Below, piece after piece: positions 8,531 to 17,571 of a stretch of 64,000 nucleotides of DNA. This DNA is from Lachnospiraceae bacterium (GTDB lineage: Bacteria > Bacillota > Clostridia > Lachnospirales > Lachnospiraceae). The position numbers and the translations under genes are program-made. Every line of letters starts with the position of its first letter. The stretch's first letter is position 1. The notes below the pieces were generated by a model, which was not told the DNA's origin, searched no databases, and saw nothing but the letters and a program-made list of their open reading frames with translations. The stretch is from contig JAFSIS010000070.1 of the NCBI GenBank assembly GCA_017439665.1, forward strand, positions 186,001-250,000, in the 5' to 3' direction.

Positions 8531-10267
8531 ATGCTGAAGAAACTGAATTATATTTTAGACAGAAAACAAAAACAAGGACTTTTCTTTCTGGGAGTACTGT
8601 TGTTCATCAACGGTTTCCTGGAAACACTGAGCGTATCCGCGATTCTTCCGGTGGTCTCCGTTCTGCTTGATCCGGAAAAGCTGGCCGACTATACCATCGT
8701 TCAACAGGCTATGGAAAGGCTGGGAATGGAGGATCCTCTTCAGCTGATCCTTCTGCTTTTGGGCTCCCTGATCGTTATTTTTGTAGTAAAAAGTCTGTTT
8801 TCCCTCTTTGTGGTAAGGCAGCAGAGCCAATTTATTGCCATCAACCGAAATCGGATGATCAGCAGGGTTTTACGGGAATTTTTAAACCGGCCCTATGAGT
8901 TCTATCTGGACGCAGACATCCCTACGGTTTTTCGAATCACCGACAGTGATATCCCTACCGTATTCCAGCTGCTTCTGGTGTTGATTCAGCTGACCTCTGA
9001 GATCATCGTTGCGGTCTGCCTGTGTGTAGTCATCCTGGTGACCGACTGGCAGATGGCTATGAGCCTGATCGTGGTTTTCGGTGTTATCACCCTGCTGGTG
9101 ACGAAGATCTTAAAGCCCCGTTTGAACAAACTGGGTAGGAAGAATCAGGATATCCAGTCCAGAATTGCCAAATGGCGGATTCAGGCCATCTACGGAATAA
9201 AGGATGTAAAGGTTCTCCACAGGGAAGAATTCTTTGCTTATAATTATGAAAACACAGGAAAATATGGAGCAAAGCTGTCCCAGCGTTATTCCGTATTGAA
9301 TAATATCCCAAGGCTTCTGATTGAGACCGTATTTATGGTATTTTTGCTGGGATATATTATGATCTATGTGATGCAGGGAAAAGATATCAGCAATCTGATC
9401 AGTGTTCTGGCTGTTTTCGGTGTGGCGGCTATCCGTCTGCTGCCCTCGGCCAACAGGATCAATACCTATCTGACAGAGGTTGCCTATGCTGAGCCCTGTC
9501 TGAATTACCTCTATGAAAATCTTCACTTGAATGTGGAGATGATGAAGATAAATCCCATGCTGCGGGATAAGAAAGAGAAGAAGCTTGAACTTAGGGATAA
9601 GATTGAGCTGAAAGGGATCACCTATGCCTATCCCCACACGGAAAAGAAGATCTTCGATCAGGCAGATATGGTCATTCCTTATTCCAAATCCGTGGGAATT
9701 ATGGGAAGCTCCGGTGCCGGAAAGTCTACCATAGTGGACATTCTGCTGGGACTTCTGACCCTCTACGGAGGTACCATTACCTGTGACGGAGTGAACGTAT
9801 TTGAACACTACGAATCCTGGCTTGCCCAGATCGGTTATATTCCCCAGGCAATCTATCTGATCGACGAATCCATCAGAAGGAATATTGCTTTTGGTATTGC
9901 CGATGAAGAGATCGATGATGAACGGATCTGGGAGGTATTAAAGGAAGCACAGCTAAAGGAGTTCGTAGAATCCCTGCCTGAGGGCCTGGACACTACTATT
10001 GGTGACAGGGGAATCCGTATTTCCGGCGGACAGAGACAGAGGATCGGTATTGCCAGGGCTCTCTATCACAACCCTGAAATTCTGGTCTTTGATGAAGCTA
10101 CCTCTGCTCTGGATAATGAAACGGAAAAAGCGGTTATGGAAGCGATCAACAGCTTCCATGGAAGAAAGACCATGGTGATCATTGCCCATCGTTTAAATAC
10201 CATTGCAGGCTGTGACTATATTTATAAAGTGGAAAATCAGAAGATTGTCCCTGCGACCATAGATTAA
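8531..10267 (+). CDS. ABC transporter ATP-binding protein/permease (PglK-type lipid-linked oligosaccharide flippase)
   Basis: 578 residues in the half-transporter layout: six-helix membrane domain (about 1-325) then nucleotide-binding domain. The ATPase motifs are intact: Walker A GSSGAGKST at 392-400, Q-loop region YIPQAIYLID, signature SGGQRQR from 498, Walker B ILVFDEATSALD near 518-529, and the H-loop histidine in AHRL. Size and motif spacing match the MsbA/PglK group that flips undecaprenyl-diphosphate-linked oligosaccharides outward. It is one of three related exporters in the window (others at 45468 and 58426). AAAGGAAG lies before the ATG. Moving a sugar-lipid rather than a drug or peptide is inferred from context. 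Confidence 0.92.
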   Translation: MLKKLNYILDRKQKQGLFFLGVLLFINGFLETLSVSAILPVVSVLLDPEKLADYTIVQQAMERLGMEDPLQLILLLLGSLIVIFVVKSLFSLFVVRQQSQFIAINRNRMISRVLREFLNRPYEFYLDADIPTVFRITDSDIPTVFQLLLVLIQLTSEIIVAVCLCVVILVTDWQMAMSLIVVFGVITLLVTKILKPRLNKLGRKNQDIQSRIAKWRIQAIYGIKDVKVLHREEFFAYNYENTGKYGAKLSQRYSVLNNIPRLLIETVFMVFLLGYIMIYVMQGKDISNLISVLAVFGVAAIRLLPSANRINTYLTEVAYAEPCLNYLYENLHLNVEMMKINPMLRDKKEKKLELRDKIELKGITYAYPHTEKKIFDQADMVIPYSKSVGIMGSSGAGKSTIVDILLGLLTLYGGTITCDGVNVFEHYESWLAQIGYIPQAIYLIDESIRRNIAFGIADEEIDDERIWEVLKEAQLKEFVESLPEGLDTTIGDRGIRISGGQRQRIGIARALYHNPEILVFDEATSALDNETEKAVMEAINSFHGRKTMVIIAHRLNTIAGCDYIYKVENQKIVPATID

Positions 10268-10275
10268 GGGAACAG

Positions 10276-10343
10276 GTGAAAATCTTCGATTTTCACTTTT
10301 GGATTCAGGCAGTACCGCAGGCAAGGCTTGCGATATGCAGGGG
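10276..10343 (+). repeat. Two-hairpin intergenic element, copy A
   Basis: First hairpin: GTGAAAATC (10276-10284) pairs with GATTTTCAC (10288-10296). Second hairpin: 10309-10338, with a bulged G near its base, one C-A mismatch and an AAG loop. The element ends in GGGG and is followed at once by AGGAGAAAAGG and the ATG at 10359. Copies B (15284) and C (24790) share the order, spacing and bulge. Function unknown. Confidence 0.75.
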
Positions 10344-10358
10344 ATATAGGAGAAAAGG

Positions 10359-11156
10359 ATGAAAAAAACGAGTAATTTTTTTGTTATCCATAATTTTAAT
10401 ACCATACCGGAGTATCTGCTGGAATATTGTGAAGATTATCTCATTTATGACTGCTCGACGGATGAGAAAACGGTGGAGGAGTTAACCAAAAGAAACTATA
10501 ATTTTCGTCGGATCCCTAACACAGGGCATAACATTACCACCTATTTTCAGTATTTTGCAGAATGTTATGAGAATCTGCCTCAGGTGGTCTGTCTCTGTAA
10601 GGGAAATATGATCCCACGCCACCTTTCCAAAGAGTTTATGGACAGGGTGTATCAAAACACATATTTTACTTATCTGTTTGATGAAAAGGAGATTGCCAAT
10701 AAGGAGCTTCTGTTAAGGGAAAATATGTTTATTGAGGATAACAACGACTGGTATGTGGAATCTCCCAGCCATCCCCACCGATATTTTGACAGCTACAATT
10801 CCCTGCTGAGCTTTATCTATAGGGATCCTGTTTTTCCCAAATACCATATTTTTGCGCCGGGAGCCTGTTATATCGTCAGACGGGAGCAGATTAAAAAGCA
10901 TAGTCCACAGTTTTATCTGAATCTGAATAAGATTATGAATTATGGCCTGGATCCGAATTTCCCCTCAGAGGCTCATCAGATTGAACGGATGCTGCCTACG
11001 ATCTTTGAAGCTAATTATCGTGAACAGGAATGGATGAATGATGAGAAAGCCTTTGAACTAAAGCTTGAGGAGCAGCTTCCTTTGATCCGGGCAAATGATG
11101 CCTTGCGGGGAAAACGGTTTAAGTCCATAAGAAGGCTGCTTAAGCGATACGATTAA
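10359..11156 (+). CDS. Uncharacterised protein, possible glycosyltransferase (weakly DUF3431-like)
   Basis: 265 residues, soluble, with ATG preceded by AGGAGAAAAGG. I cannot place it with certainty. The N-terminal half reads like a nucleotide-sugar-binding fold: an early hydrophobic strand, YDCSTD near residue 29, then a PNTGHN...YENLP...CKGN pattern (about 49-80). That pattern resembles the NxGREGxxYL...LPD...QGD pattern of DUF3431, a family of suspected glycosyltransferases. There are no membrane segments. Its position directly after a flippase and before transferases favours an enzyme of sugar assembly. The repeat element copy A occupies its leader. Confidence 0.7.
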   Translation: MKKTSNFFVIHNFNTIPEYLLEYCEDYLIYDCSTDEKTVEELTKRNYNFRRIPNTGHNITTYFQYFAECYENLPQVVCLCKGNMIPRHLSKEFMDRVYQNTYFTYLFDEKEIANKELLLRENMFIEDNNDWYVESPSHPHRYFDSYNSLLSFIYRDPVFPKYHIFAPGACYIVRREQIKKHSPQFYLNLNKIMNYGLDPNFPSEAHQIERMLPTIFEANYREQEWMNDEKAFELKLEEQLPLIRANDALRGKRFKSIRRLLKRYD

Positions 11157-11171
11157 CATGAAACTCATGCT

Positions 11172-11200
11172 CATAACTGTGAGGGGACTGGACAGTTATG
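11172..11200 (+). other. Perfect 9-bp hairpin in a leader
   Basis: CATAACTGT (11172-11180) pairs perfectly with ACAGTTATG (11192-11200) around an 11-base loop containing GAGGGGA. No T-run follows, so it is not a standard terminator. It lies 31 bases before the next start and may act on the mRNA, for instance as a stabiliser; this is speculative. Confidence 0.5.
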
Positions 11201-11231
11201 TTGAAGCTTTATCAGACGGTTGGGAGAGAAG

Positions 11232-12266
11232 ATGATCGGAACAGAACTATTGCAGGGGCAGGGACTTGGAAATGCCCTCTTTTGCTACATTACCACCAGA
11301 TGTATTGCCCTGAAGCAGGGATGTGATTTCGGGATTCTGGGCAGAGAGGTTCTGGAAGGAATTTCCGGTAAAAATAATGGTCTGTATTTTATGGACCTGG
11401 ATTTTGGACTTCCCGCCATAAAAGAGGATTTTAACACGATTTATCAGGAAAAAGAGGACAGGCTGTTTTTGGGAAATTCCCGCCATGACTGCCGCATCGG
11501 CTGCTATGTAACGGGGGCTGACAAGGGGCTGCCAGAGGCAGAAGACGGCAGCCTGTTATATGGAAATATGCAGGCAGAGGAGTATTTTCTTCCTTACCGG
11601 AAAGAAATCAAAGAATGGCTTAAGATAAAGCCGGAATATGACAGCCATGAATTTACCAGAGATAATCTGTGTATCATCAACATCCGAGGAGGAGAGTATA
11701 CGGGCAGTCCCGAGCTTTTTGTGAACCGGAAATACTGGCTGAAGGGAATGCGGTATATGCGTTCCCTCCGGCCGGATATGGAATTTATGGTGGTGACCGA
11801 TGATGTGGCTTCGGCCCGGCGGATTCTGCCGGAGGTAGAGGCCTTCCATTTCACCCTGGATAAGGACTATGTCACCATAAAAAATGCCAGGTATCTGCTT
11901 TTGTCCAATTCTTCCTTTGCTTTTTTTCCGGCCTTTACCAGTGAGACGGTGCAGGAGATCGTGGCACCTAAATTCTGGGCAAGGCATAATGTATCCGACG
12001 GCTACTGGGCATCGGAACAGAATATCTATACCGGCTGGAGGTATATGGACAGGACAGGGCGGTTATTCACAGCAGAAGAATGCCGAAAAGAGCTGGCAGA
12101 GTACAAAGAAAAAAGCCCACGCTACAAAAAACTGAACCAGAAACCTGCAGGCCTGGCACTGAAGCTTATGCAGACGGAGAGCGAGCTGTACTATGGATTG
12201 TCCTGGATAAAGCGGGTGTTTGCTTCCTTAAGGAGGCGTATATGCACCGCCCGCAAAAACGGATAA
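11232..12266 (+). CDS. GT11-like glycosyltransferase (alpha-1,2-fucosyltransferase-related)
   Basis: The start is set at ATG 11232 (344 residues), with GGGAGAG just upstream; a TTG at 11220 in the same frame has no ribosome site. The opening GQGLGNALFCY matches the GG-LGNQ-FQY start of GT11. The middle motif, HxRRGD in the family, is here NIRGGE (150-155), so the usual His and second Arg are missing. SNSSFAFFPAF near 226-236 matches the family's NSSFSWW block. It therefore looks like a diverged GT11-type GT-B enzyme whose donor may no longer be GDP-fucose. The C-terminal 60 residues are basic and may touch the membrane. Confidence 0.75.
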   Translation: MIGTELLQGQGLGNALFCYITTRCIALKQGCDFGILGREVLEGISGKNNGLYFMDLDFGLPAIKEDFNTIYQEKEDRLFLGNSRHDCRIGCYVTGADKGLPEAEDGSLLYGNMQAEEYFLPYRKEIKEWLKIKPEYDSHEFTRDNLCIINIRGGEYTGSPELFVNRKYWLKGMRYMRSLRPDMEFMVVTDDVASARRILPEVEAFHFTLDKDYVTIKNARYLLLSNSSFAFFPAFTSETVQEIVAPKFWARHNVSDGYWASEQNIYTGWRYMDRTGRLFTAEECRKELAEYKEKSPRYKKLNQKPAGLALKLMQTESELYYGLSWIKRVFASLRRRICTARKNG

Positions 12267-12314
12267 GGCCGTGGTGCAGGTTTTGAGAGGGAAAGCGAAA
12301 GGAAGGAAAAATTG

Positions 12315-12334
12315 AGGTAACGATAAGCTTACCT
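12315..12334 (+). other. Small hairpin in the 133-base gap before the DUF5672 gene
   Basis: AGGTAA (12315-12320) pairs with TTACCT (12329-12334) around an 8-base loop. The rest of the gap (12267-12399) shows no promoter or reading frame I can support. Confidence 0.3.
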
Positions 12335-12399
12335 GGTTTGATTTCACCAATTCGCAGGGCCCTGAACAGACAAAAAATTGAAAGTTTGAATAGAAACCT

Positions 12400-13164
12400 A
12401 TGGAAAAGATTAACGGACGGCTGCAATTATCCAATGTGACTCTCTGTGCCATGACCAGTGTTCTGGTGGAAGAAACCATCAAGGCTATGGAATACAGCAT
12501 GCGGGAAATTGATTTTGGGGCGGCAGTGATCATCACCCACAAGAAGCCAAGGCGGCTTCCTGAGGGGATTACCTATAAATATATTGATGAGCTGACGGAT
12601 ATTGACTGCTTTAACTATAAAACGGTGTATGAGATGGGGGATTATATCGATACGGATTTTGCCCTGCTGGTACATTATGACGGTTTTGTGGTCAATCCGG
12701 ATATGTGGAGAGATGAATTTCTGGATTACGACTATATCGGCTCTCCCTGGCCGCTTCCTAAGGAGGGAGATACCACCACCTACCGGGATATCCACGGGAA
12801 TCTCTGTCGGGTGGGAAACAGCGTATCCATCCGCAGCAAACGGCTGATGGATTTTCCCAGACAGGCGAAGATCCCCTGGACACCAGAAAAAGGCTGGTTT
12901 AATGAGGATGGCTTCATCTGCTGCAGGAACAAGCATCTGTTTGAAGAGGCGGGAATGCGGTTTGCCCCTCTGGAGCTGGCGATTTATTTCGGTCATGAAA
13001 ATATGATACCGGAGATTGAAGGAAAGGGAATCCGCCCCTTCGTTTTCCATAAATGGATGGGAACCAACGCCCAGTATCCGGATTTTCGTCCCAGGCGGCC
13101 TTTAAAGCAGGCCTGGACAGGACTCAAGGTCTGGGTGTGGAATTTATTGCATCCTGAAAAGTAA
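12400..13164 (+). CDS. DUF5672 family protein, putative glycosyltransferase
   Basis: 254 residues. The pattern fits DUF5672: VTLCAMTSVLVEETIKAMEYS near the start, a HYDGFVVNPDMW block near residues 90-101 that likely binds metal or nucleotide, DYDYIGSPWP, a VGNSVSIRSK block and a late FGHEN and FHKWMG. DUF5672 proteins occur in surface-polysaccharide loci and are thought to be GT-A-type transferases. No membrane segment is visible. The ribosome site is weak, so the exact start is less certain than the family. Confidence 0.82.
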   Translation: MEKINGRLQLSNVTLCAMTSVLVEETIKAMEYSMREIDFGAAVIITHKKPRRLPEGITYKYIDELTDIDCFNYKTVYEMGDYIDTDFALLVHYDGFVVNPDMWRDEFLDYDYIGSPWPLPKEGDTTTYRDIHGNLCRVGNSVSIRSKRLMDFPRQAKIPWTPEKGWFNEDGFICCRNKHLFEEAGMRFAPLELAIYFGHENMIPEIEGKGIRPFVFHKWMGTNAQYPDFRPRRPLKQAWTGLKVWVWNLLHPEK

Positions 13165-13256
13165 GCAATTCCTAAAATGGAGTTTTGAACCGTTATGAAT
13201 TTAATGAGGACTGTTCCGGGAAAAGTCAAAAGATCGGGGCAGTGGAGTAAGAAAGT

Positions 13257-14210
13257 ATGATATACGATTGTTTTCAATTTTTTAATGAACTGGATATTCT
13301 CTATCTTCGGATGAAGATTATGGATTCTATTGTAGACCGGTTTGTGGTCAGTGAGGCTACCACCACCTTTTCCAGCCTTCCCAAGCCCCTGTATTTTCAG
13401 GAGAACCGGGAGATGTTTAAGGAATTCGAGGAAAAGATCATCCATGTGGTGGTGGAGGATACGCCTCCCGGAGATACCCATGTGCGGGATACCTTCCAGA
13501 AAAGTGCGGTAGGACGGGGCTTAAAAGACTGCAGGGATGATGACATTATTATCTTCAGTGATCTGGATGAGATTCCCAATCCGGAAAAGATCAAAGAGAT
13601 CCTGCCCAACTTTCAGGATGATAAGATTTACCATTTTGCCCAGAGGCTGTTCTACTGCTACCTGAATATGGAAGAGGTATCCGGTAAGCTCCTGTCTTAT
13701 GCAGGAGAGTTTGAAGGGGTGGAAAAAAAGCAGTGGATCGGCAGCAAGATGTGCCGGTATAAGCTGTTGAAGGATCAAAATCTCCAGCTGGGAGATCTGC
13801 GTTTTCCTGAACGGAAGGCCTGTGGAATCCGGGTAGCAGAGGGAGGCTGGCATTTTGGTTATATGGGCGGCAAGGGAGAAACGGATATCCGGAAAAGGGT
13901 GCAGACCAAGGTGATCTCCGCAGCCCATCAGGAGTATAACAATAAAGAGGTTCTAAACGATGTGGCTGATAAGATCAAGGACGGAAAGGATATTTTCGGC
14001 CGGGATGCCCGGTTCGTATTGAGAACCATTGATGAAACCTATCCGGAATATATCCGTACCCATCAAAAAGAGCTGGCCCACCTGATCATGCAGGAGGAGT
14101 CTGCGGGCGAGAAGGCAAAGCGCCAGAGAAAGCGGCAGCTTCGTAAGGTGGGCGAGAAGGCCGTAAGAGGGGTAAAAAAGATCGGAAGGATCGTTACCGG
14201 AAGAAACTAA
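13257..14210 (+). CDS. Glycosyltransferase family 17 protein
   Basis: 317 residues. The first 170 residues match GT17 (the eukaryotic beta-1,4-GlcNAc-transferase III family and its bacterial relatives): MIYDCFQFFNELDILYLRM at the start, VVSEATTTFSS, then a FSDLDEIPNPE acidic block near residues 99-109. WHFGYMGG near 200 fits the family's C-terminal block. GTGGAG lies upstream of the ATG. The C-terminus is very basic, as in peripheral membrane transferases. The probable role is addition of a branch or chain sugar; the substrate is unknown. Confidence 0.87.
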   Translation: MIYDCFQFFNELDILYLRMKIMDSIVDRFVVSEATTTFSSLPKPLYFQENREMFKEFEEKIIHVVVEDTPPGDTHVRDTFQKSAVGRGLKDCRDDDIIIFSDLDEIPNPEKIKEILPNFQDDKIYHFAQRLFYCYLNMEEVSGKLLSYAGEFEGVEKKQWIGSKMCRYKLLKDQNLQLGDLRFPERKACGIRVAEGGWHFGYMGGKGETDIRKRVQTKVISAAHQEYNNKEVLNDVADKIKDGKDIFGRDARFVLRTIDETYPEYIRTHQKELAHLIMQEESAGEKAKRQRKRQLRKVGEKAVRGVKKIGRIVTGRN

Positions 14211-14225
14211 GATAGAAAAGGATGC

Positions 14226-14258
14226 TGCGTTGTAACGATTTAGTTACGCTGCTTTTTT
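14226..14258 (+). terminator. Terminator-like hairpin between GT17 and GT2 genes
   Basis: GTAAC and GTTAC pair around a GATTTA loop. The stem extends outward by weaker G-T and G-C pairs through GCG/TGC, and TTTTTT follows at 14253-14258. The next gene's ribosome site (GGAGGGA) starts 14 bases later. This may be a partial terminator inside the operon. Confidence 0.5.
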
Positions 14259-14280
14259 GCAGATATCCTGTGGAGGGACT

Positions 14281-15192
14281 ATGGCAAAGGTATCCATCTG
14301 CATACCTACCTATGAAAATGCCGAAGAGGTGAAGCGGCTTCTGGCTTCCATAAAGGAACAGACCTTTCAGGATGTAGAGATCATCATCACCGATGACTCC
14401 AAAGGTAAGGAGATAGAGGCGCATATTACCGAACTGAAGGCAGAAGAGAATGGGATAGGGCAAAAGATCAACTATACCCACAATGAAAAGCGGCTGGGTC
14501 ATATCTTCAACTGGAATGCAGCTATAGAGAAGGCCGGAGGCGAATATATCAAGGTTATGTTCAGTGATGACTGGTTTACCGATCCGGAGAGCCTGGAAAA
14601 GCTGGTCAATTTACTGGACTCAAATCCTGAAGCGGGGATGGCCTTCAGCGGCAGTATGCAGGTTTCCCCAAAAGAAGCCTATGCCAGACAGCCCCAACCT
14701 GGGTACACGGAAAGGTTGAAAGCGGACTATCGTTATATTTTTATCAGCAATCAGATCGGTGCACCCAGCGATACCTTGTATCGGAACAGGCCGGGAATTG
14801 GTTTTGATGAAAAGAGCAACTGGGCCTCGGATGTCTTTTTATATATGGAAATTTTGAAAAGAAACCCTGTCTTTGCCTATACGCCAGAGCCCTTGATCTC
14901 CATCGGAATCCATGAGAATCAGTATACGGAAAGCTTCGGGGAGAAGGATGACAGGATCTATCAGGACTACCGCTATCTTTTTCAAAAATATGAGCTGGCA
15001 GAAAGCAGGGCCTGCAGGGAATATTTTCTTGAGAAGTATATTATCCGCTTTTCAAAGGGAAAGAAGGAAGCCCTGGAAAACGGATATACAGCGGGAGAAT
15101 ATCGAAAGGCACTTTTTCAGTATTATTTCAAAGAGGTTCTGCCCTGTTATAAGTATGCAGTGCTCAGAAGGCTGGGCTGCCGGGATTGTTGA
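14281..15192 (+). CDS. Glycosyltransferase family 2 protein
   Basis: The start is set at ATG 14281 because GGAGGGA ends four bases before it; an earlier in-frame codon at 14257 falls next to the terminator. The 303 residues open with the GT2 signature SICIPTYENAEEV, then ITDDSKGK near residue 38, and the metal-binding FSDDWF near 95. GT2 enzymes are inverting GT-A transferases. No membrane segment, so a cytoplasmic enzyme acting on a lipid-linked chain is likely. Specificity cannot be read. Confidence 0.93.
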   Translation: MAKVSICIPTYENAEEVKRLLASIKEQTFQDVEIIITDDSKGKEIEAHITELKAEENGIGQKINYTHNEKRLGHIFNWNAAIEKAGGEYIKVMFSDDWFTDPESLEKLVNLLDSNPEAGMAFSGSMQVSPKEAYARQPQPGYTERLKADYRYIFISNQIGAPSDTLYRNRPGIGFDEKSNWASDVFLYMEILKRNPVFAYTPEPLISIGIHENQYTESFGEKDDRIYQDYRYLFQKYELAESRACREYFLEKYIIRFSKGKKEALENGYTAGEYRKALFQYYFKEVLPCYKYAVLRRLGCRDC

Positions 15193-15232
15193 CCATTGAA
15201 ATAACTGTGCTGTTATATCAGGACTGAATTTA

Positions 15233-15260
15233 TCTGTATGCTGCGAGGCAGGAATACAGA
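15233..15260 (+). other. Hairpin upstream of repeat copy B
   Basis: TCTGTAT (15233-15239) pairs with ATACAGA (15254-15260). It lies between the GT2 stop and the repeat element at 15284. No T-run follows. Function unknown. Confidence 0.4.
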
Positions 15261-15283
15261 ATAAAGGGAATAATAGACATGGT

Positions 15284-15353
15284 GTGAAAAATCAAAGATT
15301 TTTCACTTATCTGTTTAAGCAGTATCGCAGGCAAAGCTTGCTATATGTATGGG
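15284..15353 (+). repeat. Two-hairpin intergenic element, copy B
   Basis: First hairpin: GTGAAAAATC (15284-15293) with GATTTTTCAC (15297-15306), ten perfect pairs around AAA. Second hairpin: 15319-15348, with the same bulged G as copies A and C, one C-T mismatch and one terminal G-T pair. It ends in GGG at 15351-15353, in ribosome-site position for the ATG at 15360. Confidence 0.78.
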
Positions 15354-15359
15354 AATGAT

Positions 15360-16550
15360 ATGAAGGAAAATTTACTCGTAAACCGATATAACTCAATATG
15401 GGAGGGGAAGACCGGATTATGGATGGGCAGAATTTCAGGAATCACCTTCTTTCTGGGCCTTCTGATCGAACTGACCATCGTGATCCTGGACAAGAGTGCC
15501 TATACCATCCAGTATGAGGGACAGTGGTTTCGGGTGACCTTTCTGCTCTTTGGCATCAGCCTGATCACTACCAGGCACAGCCTGAAGGAATGGGTCGGGC
15601 TGTTTTTGCTGGCAATTCTGGGGCTTATCTCCTACCGTGCCACGGGCCGAAATGAAATCTTAAGGTGTCTGGTCTTTATCTGGGCCTGTGTAGGCAAGGA
15701 TATGCGAAAGACCATGAAGTTTACCTTCTGGTATACCACGGCAGGCTGCGGTATGCTGATCCTTTTGTCCATACTGGGAATCGCAGGTCAGGTGGCGCAG
15801 ACGGCTGTTTATCGATATGATATTGTTGAACACAGATATTGTTTTGGCATGGGACATCCCAATGCCTTTCATTGTATGATGCTGGCCATCACCCTTTTGG
15901 GGATGTATTGCTATTATGAGAAGATCAGATGGTGGGGATATGGCGGGATCACCATCTTTCATCTTATTGTTTTTTTTCTGACCAAGTCCCGCTCCAGCTT
16001 TATGGTCTCCATGGGGGCAATTTTACTGGTTGTACTCCTTCGTTACTGTAAATTTTTACAGAAATGGGCCGGAAGTTATCTTCTGGGAATTTTGATCATA
16101 GCAGGAGCCGTATGGTTTTCTGTTTTCATGGCACGTTTCGGAGTCAGTAATCCCTTTTTATATAAATTGGATCCCTACCTGTCCGGACGGATCAGCACAT
16201 TAAACTGGGATTCCTTAAATCAGGAAGGGATGCTCCATACCTGGTCGCTCTGGTCCGTAGCCAGAAATAATTATTTTTTTGACCTGGGCATTGTGCGGGT
16301 ATTTTACTGGTTTGGCATCATTCCGGGAGCAGTCTATTTTCTTGCCCAGTGCAGGCTGATCTGGTGCGGATACAGGGCAAAGGATTTTCTGCTGCTGGCA
16401 GTGATGATCTCTATTACCATATATACGGTTTTTGAGGCTCACTATGTGTCTGATTATATCGGTCGAAATTATATCTTCTTTTTTATGGGAATGTATTTGA
16501 CCAGGATGCTGGGAGTAAAAAAGAAAGAGGAGACTTCAAATGGACAATAG
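15360..16550 (+). CDS. O-antigen ligase/polymerase family membrane protein (Wzy-like)
   Basis: 396 residues from ATG 15360. An in-frame ATG at 15345 falls inside the repeat element's second hairpin and is less likely. About ten hydrophobic segments run through the protein, with a longer hydrophilic loop around residues 265-305, typical of Wzy polymerases and WaaL-type ligases. The motif FGMGHPNAFHC near 161-171 matches the HPN motif common in Gram-positive Wzy-like proteins. The likely role is joining exported repeat units outside the membrane. It is one of three such proteins in the window (others at 30096 and 34222). It overlaps the next gene by 11 bases. Confidence 0.82.
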   Translation: MKENLLVNRYNSIWEGKTGLWMGRISGITFFLGLLIELTIVILDKSAYTIQYEGQWFRVTFLLFGISLITTRHSLKEWVGLFLLAILGLISYRATGRNEILRCLVFIWACVGKDMRKTMKFTFWYTTAGCGMLILLSILGIAGQVAQTAVYRYDIVEHRYCFGMGHPNAFHCMMLAITLLGMYCYYEKIRWWGYGGITIFHLIVFFLTKSRSSFMVSMGAILLVVLLRYCKFLQKWAGSYLLGILIIAGAVWFSVFMARFGVSNPFLYKLDPYLSGRISTLNWDSLNQEGMLHTWSLWSVARNNYFFDLGIVRVFYWFGIIPGAVYFLAQCRLIWCGYRAKDFLLLAVMISITIYTVFEAHYVSDYIGRNYIFFFMGMYLTRMLGVKKKEETSNGQ

Positions 16551-17571
16551 GCCTTTGATCAGTGTCATCATTCCGGTTTATAATGTGGAGAGCTATCTGG
16601 ATAAATGTATAAACAGTGTCCTGAATCAGACCTATCCGGATCTGGAGATCATTCTTGTAGATGACGGTTCCACGGATAGCAGCGGCAGACTCTGTGATGA
16701 CTATGGGAAAAAAGACGGTCGTGTCAGGGTGATCCATAAAAAAAACGGCGGCCTGATGTCAGCATGGATGGCGGGAGTCCGGGAAGCAAAGGGAGAATAT
16801 TTTTCTTTTGTAGACAGTGATGACTGGATAGAGCTGAATATGTTTGAGGAGCTGGCGGCTTTACTTTCAGGGAATGCAAAAGAAATGGTATGCAGCAACT
16901 ATCTGATTGAAAAACCGAACGCATCTGTTCCCGTGATCCAGTCCATGAAGCCTGGAGTCTACGAGCGGAAGGCCATTGAAGAAGAGCTTTTTCCCCATCT
17001 TCTGGGGGAGGAAGTAAGACGGATCCATAGTTCCCGCTGTATGAAGCTGATCTCCCGGGACCTGATCCTGGAGAATTTGAAATTCTGTAACCCGGCATTG
17101 ACCATGGGGGAGGATATGAATATCATTCTTCCAGCGATTTTAGATGCCGAAAGGATCGTGGTGATGGAAAAGGGACTCTATTATCACTATCGTTTTGTGG
17201 ATTCTTCCATGGCACACAAATATAATCCCCGCTTATATGAAAAGGTTTATCTGCTGTATTACACCCTTCAGAAGGTTCTGGAGGGGAAGAAGGCAGAAAA
17301 GCAGATGCTCAAGAACCTGAAAAAGGAGTACATCTTCCTTCTTTTTCTGGTCATGAAAAATGAATTAAGAGGGCCGAAAGAGGGCTGCAATGAGCGGTTA
17401 AAGGAGATGATTGAGGAAGCCAGGGAGGAAGAAGAGTTAAGAAGGATCAGGGTAAGTATAAGGGGGAAGGCCAATCTCCTCCTCTATTTTATCTGGAAGA
17501 ATCCTTCTCCTTTTCGAATCGCTTTGGGCAGACGTGCAATTGAAATTTTTGACGGAAGGACAAAGGGCTGA
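16540..17571 (+). CDS. Glycosyltransferase family 2 protein
   Basis: 343 residues, ATG preceded by GAGGAGA inside the previous gene. The GT2 N-terminal domain shows SVIIPVYNVESYL (about 7-19), VDDGSTDSSG near 39 and the DxD-type VDSDDW near 90. The helical C-terminal region is typical of the capsular GT2 group that includes EpsJ/CpsI-like enzymes. It adds one sugar to the growing unit in the cytoplasm; donor unknown. It overlaps the following GT14 gene by one base. Confidence 0.94.
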   Translation: MDNRPLISVIIPVYNVESYLDKCINSVLNQTYPDLEIILVDDGSTDSSGRLCDDYGKKDGRVRVIHKKNGGLMSAWMAGVREAKGEYFSFVDSDDWIELNMFEELAALLSGNAKEMVCSNYLIEKPNASVPVIQSMKPGVYERKAIEEELFPHLLGEEVRRIHSSRCMKLISRDLILENLKFCNPALTMGEDMNIILPAILDAERIVVMEKGLYYHYRFVDSSMAHKYNPRLYEKVYLLYYTLQKVLEGKKAEKQMLKNLKKEYIFLLFLVMKNELRGPKEGCNERLKEMIEEAREEEELRRIRVSIRGKANLLLYFIWKNPSPFRIALGRRAIEIFDGRTKG

